A DNA stretch of 64,000 nt, taken from positions 10,875,823-10,939,822 of the forward strand of contig OU964935.1 of the NCBI GenBank assembly GCA_918807975.1. The letters run 5' to 3'. This stretch comes from Aplidium turbinatum. Lineage: Eukaryota; Chordata; Ascidiacea; Aplousobranchia; Polyclinidae. Of this stretch, positions 15,001 through 20,916 are shown one piece after another. The notes under the pieces were generated by a model. It saw only the letters and a list, made by a program, of their open reading frames with translations. It was not told where the DNA came from and did not search any database. The translations under genes and the position numbers were made by a program. The stretch's first letter is position 1; every line of letters begins with the position of its first letter.

Positions 15001-15069
15001 CCAGAGACATTTTGGGAATATTTGCAACGTTCCGCTTTGCTGAGCTTCATCATTGGAATTGTGGCTTGA
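1..15069 (+). CDS. Astacin-kringle-TSP1 mosaic metalloprotease, 5' truncated by window edge
   Basis: Fourteen exons chain in phase: 1-85, 482-614, 1574-1798, 2308-2447, 2809-2917, 3248-3360, 4412-4561, 10049-10154, 10449-10594, 10694-10855, 11342-11537, 11838-11977, 12804-12933, 14907-15069 (1998 nt, 665 codons plus stop). The first exon reads [19 protein letters not shown], the distal part of the astacin zinc motif HExxHxxGFxHExxRxDRD, so two of the three zinc histidines are visible. The second carries the Met-turn, as SLMQY instead of the usual SxMHY. Four kringles follow with three six-cysteine TSP1 repeats (WxxWxxC starts). TSP1 modules are bounded by phase-1 introns and every kringle is split by a phase-2 intron, the usual pattern of exon shuffling. 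The product is probably a secreted or surface zinc endopeptidase. Astacins with TSP1 repeats are known from tunicates; several kringles added to them is unusual. The true start lies upstream of the window. Confidence 0.9.
362..462 (-). mobile_element. tRNA-derived SINE copy (Ser-tRNA-like head)
   Basis: On the minus strand the segment resembles a pol III head: an A-box-like CTGACTGGTCAGAGC, then a B-box-like GTTCGATACTG, then a CAGCATGCGGCTGTG body. The same family recurs at 11050, 29885, 42790, 46935 and 49215. It lies in an astacin intron. Confidence 0.55.
785..1055 (+). mobile_element. tRNA-derived SINE with a dispersed 3' module
   Basis: A clear A box (TTAGCTCAGTGG) and B box (GGTTCGACTCT) at 791-848 lie in a degenerate tRNA-like fold. 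The 3' part (about 950-1055, TCTACAAGTATG) is shared with 24226-24305 and 42000-42140. The acceptor stem pairs imperfectly, so this is a SINE and not a working tRNA gene. Confidence 0.6.
1243..1485. mobile_element. Foldback/MITE-like inverted repeat
   Basis: Two arms of roughly 110-120 bp are complementary around a short loop near 1371-1380. Left arm: ACAAGTGTAGAT, GGTTCGCTGTGG, TAGTGGTTTGTC, GAAACACAGGTTCCT. The right arm is its reverse complement, ending ATCTACACTTGT. GATAAACAA stands on both outer sides and could be a target duplication. Transcribed as part of the astacin intron, it would form a long hairpin. Confidence 0.7.
1682..2442 (+). other. Kringle domain 1
   Basis: Two exons (1574-1798 and 2308-2447) with a phase-2 junction give one full kringle: [47 protein letters not shown]. 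All six cysteines are present. It follows the astacin domain directly, within a few residues of YKC. Confidence 0.93.
2857..3342 (+). other. TSP1 repeat 1, split by an intron with a minisatellite
   Basis: Exons 2809-2917 and 3248-3360 encode [17 protein letters not shown], then [14 protein letters not shown] and KPC, which is six cysteines. The intron between them (2918-3247) is almost filled by a 19-bp tandem array. An alternative donor at 3349 would drop four residues in the same phase. Confidence 0.9.
2930..3206. repeat. 19-bp tandem repeat (minisatellite)
   Basis: About 14 head-to-tail copies of the unit CTTCATGCAACATATAGCG. The first few units are more divergent (TACAAC for TGCAAC) and the last are nearly identical. 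The array lies in the short intron that splits TSP1 repeat 1. Confidence 0.95.
3361..4411. other. Intron, no feature recognised
   Basis: AT-rich intron between TSP1 repeats 1 and 2. It carries a few TAGGCCTA-type motifs near 3580-3600. I see no exon, repeat array or transposon terminus. Confidence 0.5.
4412..4561 (+). other. TSP1 repeat 2 (single exon)
   Basis: One phase 1-1 exon encodes a whole TSP1 module, [15 protein letters not shown] through RTC, QIC, ETC and ESC (six cysteines). A strong GGTAAG donor-like site lies inside the exon near 4469. Its use would truncate the module, so a minor isoform is possible. Confidence 0.9.
5065..5235. mobile_element. Short hAT-like MITE
   Basis: The element begins CAGTGGCGTAGCTAGGG and ends CCCTAGCTACGTCATTG, imperfect terminal inverted repeats. 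It is flanked by near-identical 8-bp duplications (CATTGACT at 5057-5064, AATTGACT at 5236-5243). It is 171 bp, non-coding and GC-rich at the ends, inside the 5.5-kb astacin intron. Confidence 0.8.
6208..7657. mobile_element. Middle hAT-like element of the nest
   Basis: It begins CAGTGATGGCGTAGCCAGG and ends CCTGGCTACGCCTATG. The 8-bp duplication GTCTACAC is exact on both sides (6200-6207 and 7658-7665). Internal G-rich blocks around 6300-6430 resemble further MITE remnants. It is interrupted by the hAT at 6730. Confidence 0.85.
6730..7491. mobile_element. Inner hAT element with a transposase scrap
   Basis: It has classic hAT ends, CAGCGGTTCTCAACCAGTGG and GGTTGAGAACCACTG, and exact 8-bp duplications GTCTAAAA (6722-6729 and 7492-7499). 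At about 7180-7290 a short frame reads [15 protein letters not shown], resembling the BED zinc finger of hAT transposases. It is 762 bp and non-autonomous. It is the youngest layer of the nest because the other two enclose it. Confidence 0.9.
8110..8770 (+). mobile_element. LINE 3' fragment (RTE-like endonuclease/RT C-terminus)
   Basis: A 5'-truncated copy. Its frame has the RT thumb and tail motifs [33 protein letters not shown] and RRMMGINW. A frame change near 8510 leads to [17 protein letters not shown]. The end reads [15 protein letters not shown] before a (GAT)n tail at 8755-8770. The family is common in marine invertebrates. The copy is inactive. Confidence 0.8.
8771..10048. other. Intron remainder with unclassified repeats
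   Basis: No exon is visible. The segment at 9690-9870 (GGGGGAGGCCCCCCAGATCC, then CCTTCGGGCTTCGCCCGACGG) has the GC-rich palindromic look of a degraded repeat, and CAAAGTTGCTTTCC near 9035 recurs as CCAAGTTGCTTTCC near 9840. I could not define ends. Confidence 0.4.
10064..10594 (+). other. Kringle domain 2
   Basis: Exons 10049-10154 and 10449-10594 give [37 protein letters not shown] and KKYCDISRC (six cysteines). The usual PWC is PYC here. The acceptor must be at 10448, because the other AG choices hit stops. Confidence 0.88.
10694..10855 (+). other. TSP1 repeat 3 (single exon)
   Basis: A phase 1-1 exon encodes [17 protein letters not shown], then RIRTC, GSC, SSC and QKC: one complete six-cysteine TSP1 module between kringles 2 and 3. 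Confidence 0.92.
11050..11215 (+). mobile_element. tRNA-derived SINE, decayed copy
   Basis: The plus strand reads GTTCGACACCGCTCTAGAGCA, matching the B-box region and following arm of the Ser-like SINE family, then GGCAAGACACCGTCCTGATG. The A box is weak. It lies in the intron before kringle 3. Confidence 0.45.
11429..11974 (+). other. Kringle domain 3 with an acidic linker before it
   Basis: Exons 11342-11537 and 11838-11977. The first begins with an acidic, proline-rich linker (about 28 residues) and then [19 protein letters not shown]; the second has [19 protein letters not shown] and QPCDVPMC. Six cysteines are present and the intron is in phase 2, as in the other kringles. Confidence 0.92.
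11978..12803. other. Intron, no feature recognised
   Basis: AT-rich spacer between kringles 3 and 4. I see no exon, tandem array or transposon terminus in it. Confidence 0.5.
12825..15069 (+). other. Kringle domain 4 with a one-base shift near its end
   Basis: Exons 12804-12933 and 14907-15069. [23 protein letters not shown] and [15 protein letters not shown] are intact. After FWEY the frame reads [15 protein letters not shown] and stops at 15067-15069, whereas the next frame reads CNVPLC and then a stop at 15041-15043. That is the exact kringle ending, including cysteines 5 and 6. One extra base in the T-rich stretch around 15010-15023 explains it: a sequencing or assembly error, or a real allele that loses the last two cysteines. 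Confidence 0.85.
12934..14906. other. Intron inside kringle 4, with G-rich repeat remnants
   Basis: GC-rich blocks at about 12998-13075 (AGGGCCG, a G run, then AGGGGCC) and 14055-14125 (GGGCCCACTAG, AAGGCCCTGC) look like the two ends of another MITE. I could not find matching target duplications. The rest is AT-rich without coding signal. Confidence 0.4.
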
Positions 15070-15140
15070 TATTGCTTGTCAGTGATAGTACCGTTTAATC
15101 ACTTCCGTAGTTTACGACTTTGGAAAATGTTTAAATAAGC

Positions 15141-15146
15141 AATAAA
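15141..15146 (+). terminator. Poly(A) signal of the astacin-kringle gene
   Basis: AATAAA lies about 70-100 bases after either possible stop codon of the last exon, a normal distance for a 3' UTR end. Confidence 0.6.
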
Positions 15147-15824
15147 AAGAGGAAAGAGCTGGTTGATTTTGCAATTAATATGTGTAGGCCTAATTTACTT
15201 TTTTGATTTCTGATATTTACATGCATCTTATCACCTTTTCCAATTCGCTTATGTATGCTGGAAGGTCGAAAAAAATCGTAACATCTGTTAAAACTTTTCA
15301 TTCAACTTTACCCATCGTTGTGAAAATTAATTGGAATAAAAAATAAAAAAGCGAAGTTCGTGCTATCAAGTGTCCTGCCAAGATACAGCTCCGTGCTCTT
15401 TGTAGACGTCGAGATCAGATCTTTACCGGATTTGGACTAGATGAAGTGGTTGTCTTGGTTGGTACATTGAATATAAGAAAGTTATAAAAGATAAATCAAA
15501 GATAATTTTTATAGGGGTTTAGTAATTTTCTAGTCAAATTTAGGCCTACTTGCTTCGTAGGCCTACGAAACAAATATTCGTAGGCCTATCGCTTAAAAAA
15601 GCCATTCTACTACATCGTTCGGTAGATATGACCAACAAAGATCCACAAAACGTAATATACGTGTTGCGTGTAGATTAGACCACAGTTTCTCTTCTACTGA
15701 ACAATTCTTTTAGATACCGTAATCTCCATCGGTGTACGATTTTCCACGCTTAACAATATGTTAAACTTAGGCTGTGGGCCGAGTCTGAAAATTCGTTAGT
15801 TGAGTTGCACCCCCCCTGTAGACA
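15147..15824. other. Intergenic spacer after the astacin gene
   Basis: A SINE scrap is at about 15366-15425 (GTCCTGCCAAGATACAGC). At 15541-15590 there is a cluster of TAGGCCTA/GTAGGCCTAC motifs in both orientations that could pair with each other. No gene seen. Confidence 0.4.
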
Positions 15825-16098
15825 ATACTTTCTTGATATGGTTCGATAGAGTAATTTTTACTGAGTCCAAAACAAAAAAGTTCAAGCAAAAACCTGTGTT
15901 CGCTAAAAAGATATTAGACTTGGAAGATATTAAAAAGAACGCGGATGAACACACTTACAGGCACTACTTCTATATGACGCTTCATGATTCGGCGCAAGCG
16001 ATTGGCTGGCAACACCTCGATTACACCCACTTGTCGTACATTTAACGCATCGGTGCGCACATAACCTAGCAACGATCAAAGCGAAGTCAGGACTGCAT
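15825..16098 (+). repeat. Coding-like repeat block, copy 1 (inverted partner at 24715-24997)
   Basis: An open frame on the plus strand (about 15829-16045) reads FDRVIFTESKTKKFKQ, then KPVFAKKILDLEDIKK and HTYRHYFYMTLHDSAQAIGW, and stops at 16043-16045. The same block, with about four base differences in 269, lies on the minus strand at 24729-24997. I do not recognise the protein. It may be the tail of a transposon ORF or a recently duplicated exon. Confidence 0.75.
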
Positions 16099-16588
16099 GA
16101 AAGTTGGTTTGGTAGCAGTAGTTTCGCATTTTTCTTGCCTGTTGCAATGTAGAATACGTAAACACAACATAAAAAAAGAAGAAAATAAACCTATCTTTCT
16201 ATTTGTCTTCTTCTCTAAACAGATGGATCATTCTAATTAACTGTGGCTCTCCGCAATATCAGTGCGAAAATGAGACTTAAAGTGATTGTACTTCAACACC
16301 AAACTGTCTATTTCTGGGCTATATATTTTTTGATTAGATTAACCTTGCATTCCAACCATTTTGCTCCTGACCTTGGTATCTTTGTTCAACAACCTTCCTT
16401 GTTTCATAACCTTTGTAAAATAACTTTGAATTCTTTGTTCGCTTTTTAATAGGATTGGTTTCTTCATTTAATTTGAATAAGTTTCAGGGAATGCTGGAGT
16501 AGCAGACATTGTATAGGTTCCTGTATTTTACTGATAATATCATACTAAATAATCCAAAGCTAAAAACAAAAATATATTGAACTGCAAC

Positions 16589-17317
16589 ATGACTACTGAG
16601 GACAAGGCAAAGATGGATGAGTTACTAAAAGGAATGGAAGAGATTATGAAAAGTCAAAAAAGGTATGAGCAAAAGTATGCTATGGTCCAAACCACTGCTG
16701 CACCCCCTGCTGTTGCTGTGTCTTCATCTTTTACAGATGGACTTCAGCAGGCCCAACACTTGGAGCTGACGGAGCTATCCAAACAAGTTTATGCTCTTCA
16801 AGAGCAAGTTTGGGAACTCCAACGCTCCGTATACAGGACAGAGCGCAAGCTAGATGACCTGGAGCAGTATGGGCGAAGCAATTGCCTCATACTTCATGGA
16901 TGTACTGACGCCCCAAACAAGGGAAGTAATGTAGATTACTCGAAGTATGTGGTAAATAAGATTAATCAAGTAGTTAAACCAACTAACTGCCTTACTGTGA
17001 GTGACATAGACGCATGCCACCCCTTGCCATCTAAAAAACTCAACAAACCAATAATTATTAAATTTGTTAGAAGGATGACAAGGGACGAAATTTTTTATTC
17101 AAAAAGCAAATTAAAAACTGATTCTGATGGTCCTAAACTATCGATCACAGAGTCCTTGACCAAACGACGTCTGTCATTACTTCGTCAAGCGAGAGAGGCT
17201 TTTGGTTTCAAGGACGTCTGGACATCCAAAGGAACAGTGTGGTGCTTCTGGAATAACAAAAGGCAAGTGATAGATGATTTTTCAGATATTGCAAAAATTT
17301 TTAACCATGCATCTTAA
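16589..17317 (+). CDS. LINE ORF1 protein
   Basis: A 242-residue ORF from the ATG at 16589. The N-terminal half has coiled-coil character (LSKQVYALQEQVWELQRSV, then RTERKLDDLEQYGRSNCLIL). That last motif leads into an RRM-like region of the kind seen in L1/CR1-type ORF1 nucleic-acid chaperones, ending in a basic C-terminal domain (SLTKRRLSLLRQAREAFGF). It would coat the element RNA and help target-primed reverse transcription. No zinc knuckle is visible. It is complete, with normal start context and stop. Confidence 0.8.
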   Translation: MTTEDKAKMDELLKGMEEIMKSQKRYEQKYAMVQTTAAPPAVAVSSSFTDGLQQAQHLELTELSKQVYALQEQVWELQRSVYRTERKLDDLEQYGRSNCLILHGCTDAPNKGSNVDYSKYVVNKINQVVKPTNCLTVSDIDACHPLPSKKLNKPIIIKFVRRMTRDEIFYSKSKLKTDSDGPKLSITESLTKRRLSLLRQAREAFGFKDVWTSKGTVWCFWNNKRQVIDDFSDIAKIFNHAS

Positions 17318-17526
17318 TCTATTTTGTTAGGCTATAACATTATGCAGTTTTCAATTATCATTTGAAGCTAAACAAATCATATGATATTTACCAATGACAA
17401 TAAAACCAAACTCGGGAACCTTTTTACTTTATGCATTCTCTTAAACCTTAGCTTAGCTATCTTTTAAGCTTAGCTTTAAACCAACCCTATCTTATACCTT
17501 TTTGTTTTTCAATTCCTTGTTTATAC

Positions 17527-20500
17527 ATGATAATAAAACCAAAATGTAACTATTGTTCAAAAACAATCAGAAAAAATCAAAAATATATTAAGTGTTTAAC
17601 TTGTCCCATTGAAGTTCATGTCAAATGTTGTAAAAAAAGTGCAAATTATCATGACATACAAAATTGGACATGTACCTTATGCAGTGACTGGAATCCCCCT
17701 TTTGTCCATCTATCCAACGCCGAATTAATTACACTGGTTGAAAGCCACAGTGTATCAACAAATCTTACCTTCAAGCCTGATCAATTGAATGATATGTTTG
17801 CTAGCACATCTTACACAAATAACAATGACATAGATGACCTTTTTATGCCTAACATATCTGAAACATATGTAGACTCAACAACTGTCAATAAACTAAAAAT
17901 GGACTGCTCACTGGGGCCAGTGTTCTCTTCATTATGCATCAATGCTCGATCTATTGTTAATGTAAAAAATTTCACCAAACTTGAGGCCCTGCTGATGTCT
18001 ATAAACATCAGTCCTGATTTAATTTCTGTAGTCGAAACATGGATTCAGCCTAATTCAAAAGGTCCTTACTTAAACCTACCGGGCTATACATTCATATCAA
18101 ATGCTCGAAAAAACAGTCGCGGTGGAGGAGTAGGAATATACTTAAAAAGTGATATTATGTATACCAAGCGTGATGACCTAACCATTATGAAAGAAAAAGT
18201 ATTTGAGTCTATTTTTATTGATATTTTTGTTGGTGGTAAACAAGTGACCTGTGGTAGCATTTATCGAGCACCTGTATTGGAAGCTAAGTCAAATTTGGAT
18301 TTTCTTGATCTGCTTAGTGAGTGCATAAATAACATAGGTACATCAAAACAATGCTATATAATGGGAGATTTTAATTATAATCTATTGGATTATGAAAACA
18401 TCAATGTAGGCAATTTTACAGACTTGATGTTTTCAAATTCTTTTTACCCACTAATTAATAAACCTACCAGAATAACTGACACCAGTGCAACAGTCTTAGA
18501 TCAAATATGGTCCAATGTGCAAACAGGTAATGAAACTCGCTGTGGAATTCTAATTAATGAAATCTCAGACCACTTCCCAGTTATGTATTGTACTAACATT
18601 GGAAAACCCTCAGTTACATGTCATCAATATACCAGATCATTTAATCTCTCAAACATACAAAATTTCTCAAATGCTCTGGAAAATATGGACATCACTTGTT
18701 GCTTAAATCAAACTGATGCTGATGAAGCTTATGAGTCATTCATAGGAGAATATACCAGTCAATTTAATAAGCATTTTCCTTTGAAAAAAACACCTTTAAA
18801 AAAGAATAATTCTTGGTTTGATAAAGAACTACTACATCTATTACGAAGAAAAGAGCGTTTGTTTAAAAAGTACATATCAAATAAAACTATTCACTCCAAA
18901 CAGAACTACACCTCTGCAAGAAACTTATACTTCCATACAGTTCAGCAAAAAAAGAAGGAATTTTATAAATCCGAATTTGAAAAGCAAAAGTTTAATATGA
19001 AAGCTACTTGGCGAACAATCAACAATCTATTAGGTAAATCCCAGTCTAAGACTAACCATGGCATCAAAATAAATGATAGTACAGTCACTGACAGATTAAC
19101 TATTGCAAATCACTTCAATGATCACTTTTCCTGTGTTGCCCATTCCCTTACAAAAAAAATTCCCAAATCAAATACAATATTTTCAACATATCTTGATTCT
19201 CCATGCTCTGAGACAATTTATATTTATCAAACTACTTTAAATGAAATAAGCAATATTATTCATGCAATGCCAGCAAAAACTAGCAGTGGCATCGATGAAA
19301 TACCATCCATAGTTGTAAAGTCAACCCCAAACAACATACTGCATGCTTTAACTCATATATTTAACTTATCTTTAACGAGTGGAAAATTCATAAATTCATT
19401 TAAGTTGGGGAAGGTGATACCTATCTTTAAAAAGGGTAGCTGCAAAGATTCAAACAACTACAGACCAGTCAGCCTACTACCTGTTTTTTCAAAGATATTA
19501 GAAAGACTCATGTACAACAGATTATACTCGTTTTTAATTAGACATAAATTTTTCTATAACAATCAATTTGGTTTCAGAAAAAATCATTCCACAAGCCATG
19601 CTGCTTCAATGCTAATAGATAGTATCACTAGTATACTCAATGACAACCACCCTGCATTAGGAATCTTTCTTGATTTATCTAAAGCATTTGACACCATTGA
19701 CCATAAAATATTGCTAGCTAAATTATATCATTTCGGAATAAGAGGCGTGGCCTATGATTGGTTCATGAGTTACCTGAGTAATAGAAAACAAAGAGTGGTC
19801 TTCAATGGCACACTATCTTCTAATGTTAACAACATATCTTTGGGTGTCCCACAAGGGTCTATCTTAGGCCCTCTTCTATTCCTGATTTATGTAAATGACT
19901 TTCCTAACTGCCTTCAACACGGAACTGCAATTATGTTTGCAGATGACACCACCATTATATATAAAAATAAAACCGTTTCTACGGTATATGATACGGCAAA
20001 TCAAGAACTTGTATGCATAGATCAATGGCTATCAACAAATCGATTGTCTCTAAATGTCACCAAAACCAAACATATATTATTTTCAAGTCAAGGAAGCAAG
20101 ACACTATCATACCACCCACCCTTGAATATTCGAAAAAGCAACATAGAACAAGTTGCCTCAATAAAGTTTCTGGGAATAATTGTAAACGAGCATTTGTCAT
20201 GGAAATCTCATATGGAAATCTTGCTTCAAAAAATAAGATCAACACTCTGCGTGACAAAAAAAATTAAGCCTTTCCTAAACAAACAAGCACTTCTCTCCAT
20301 TTACCATTCTCTAGTTGAGAGTCAGATATTATATTGCATCTCAACGTGGTGTCATGAAAACAAAACTATATTGCAAAAGCTACAACGTACATGCAATAAC
20401 TTTCTTCGTACTGTATTTGACATTGACCGCAGAGAAAGCATAAAAGGTGTAATGGAACTCAATAATTTAAAATCAATTAACCACATGAAAACTACAGAGA

Positions 20501-20760
20501 TTGCAACTTTTATGTTTAAATATTCAAAAAAGCTGCTTCCCACAACATTCAATGATATACTTATGTGTAAACAATCAAGTAGCCTAACAACAAGAAGTAA
20601 TTCTCCTTATATTCCGATATATTGCCGAATTAACACTTGCAAACAATCAATACGGTACATGGGGCCAATAGTTTGGAACAAGCTTCCCCCTACTATAAGA
20701 AATGAATGTAAAACTGTAAAAGGCTTTAAATCAAAAATAAACAAGCTAAATCTTCCTTGA
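17527..20760 (+). CDS. LINE ORF2: PHD-like finger, APE endonuclease, reverse transcriptase
   Basis: A 1077-residue uninterrupted ORF. Residues about 8-52 form a cysteine-rich PHD-like finger (CNYC, KCLTC, HVKCC, WTCTLC). An APE-type endonuclease follows at about 133-355: SLCINARS, VETWI, RGGGVGIY, the MGDFN motif at 279 and SDHFPV at 347. The RT spans about 585-860: GKVIPIFKKG, NYRPVSLLP, FLDLSKAFDTIDH near 714, GVPQGSILGPLLFL and the active site FADD at 804-807. The C-terminal thumb region ends at 20760. The layout (PHD-EN-RT, no RNase H) fits the CR1/L2/Rex-like group. All catalytic blocks I can recognise are present, so the copy could be competent. Confidence 0.92.
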   Translation: MIIKPKCNYCSKTIRKNQKYIKCLTCPIEVHVKCCKKSANYHDIQNWTCTLCSDWNPPFVHLSNAELITLVESHSVSTNLTFKPDQLNDMFASTSYTNNNDIDDLFMPNISETYVDSTTVNKLKMDCSLGPVFSSLCINARSIVNVKNFTKLEALLMSINISPDLISVVETWIQPNSKGPYLNLPGYTFISNARKNSRGGGVGIYLKSDIMYTKRDDLTIMKEKVFESIFIDIFVGGKQVTCGSIYRAPVLEAKSNLDFLDLLSECINNIGTSKQCYIMGDFNYNLLDYENINVGNFTDLMFSNSFYPLINKPTRITDTSATVLDQIWSNVQTGNETRCGILINEISDHFPVMYCTNIGKPSVTCHQYTRSFNLSNIQNFSNALENMDITCCLNQTDADEAYESFIGEYTSQFNKHFPLKKTPLKKNNSWFDKELLHLLRRKERLFKKYISNKTIHSKQNYTSARNLYFHTVQQKKKEFYKSEFEKQKFNMKATWRTINNLLGKSQSKTNHGIKINDSTVTDRLTIANHFNDHFSCVAHSLTKKIPKSNTIFSTYLDSPCSETIYIYQTTLNEISNIIHAMPAKTSSGIDEIPSIVVKSTPNNILHALTHIFNLSLTSGKFINSFKLGKVIPIFKKGSCKDSNNYRPVSLLPVFSKILERLMYNRLYSFLIRHKFFYNNQFGFRKNHSTSHAASMLIDSITSILNDNHPALGIFLDLSKAFDTIDHKILLAKLYHFGIRGVAYDWFMSYLSNRKQRVVFNGTLSSNVNNISLGVPQGSILGPLLFLIYVNDFPNCLQHGTAIMFADDTTIIYKNKTVSTVYDTANQELVCIDQWLSTNRLSLNVTKTKHILFSSQGSKTLSYHPPLNIRKSNIEQVASIKFLGIIVNEHLSWKSHMEILLQKIRSTLCVTKKIKPFLNKQALLSIYHSLVESQILYCISTWCHENKTILQKLQRTCNNFLRTVFDIDRRESIKGVMELNNLKSINHMKTTEIATFMFKYSKKLLPTTFNDILMCKQSSSLTTRSNSPYIPIYCRINTCKQSIRYMGPIVWNKLPPTIRNECKTVKGFKSKINKLNLP

Positions 20761-20784
20761 AATAATCCCATCTAAGTATTACAT

Positions 20785-20916
20785 CATGCACCAAACATAC
20801 TAATATATAAAAGATATATAAAAATATATATATATATAGATATATATAAATATATTTTTGATTTAAAAGATATATATATATACATATATATATATTTTTT
20901 TTTTTTTTTTTTTTTT
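20785..20916. repeat. TA-rich microsatellite and T run at the LINE 3' end
   Basis: Alternating (TA)n with short interruptions from about 20800, followed by a 22-base T run at 20895-20916. CR1/L2-type elements often end in short tandem repeats and not a poly(A) tail, so this may be the element's own terminus. Confidence 0.7.

Larger units (their letters stand above)
16100..20916 (+). mobile_element. Full-length two-ORF LINE, CR1/L2 group
   Basis: A non-LTR retrotransposon with ORF1 (16589-17317), a 209-bp spacer, ORF2 (17527-20760) and a short 3' region ending in TA-rich microsatellite and a T run at 20895-20916. Both ORFs are uninterrupted, which points to a recent insertion. The 5' boundary is uncertain, somewhere between the repeat block ending at 16098 and ORF1. 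I could not define a target-site duplication. Confidence 0.85.

Noticed and set aside
20057-20552. Minus-strand open frames inside the LINE
   Set aside because: They are antisense to ORF2, with no protein features of their own.
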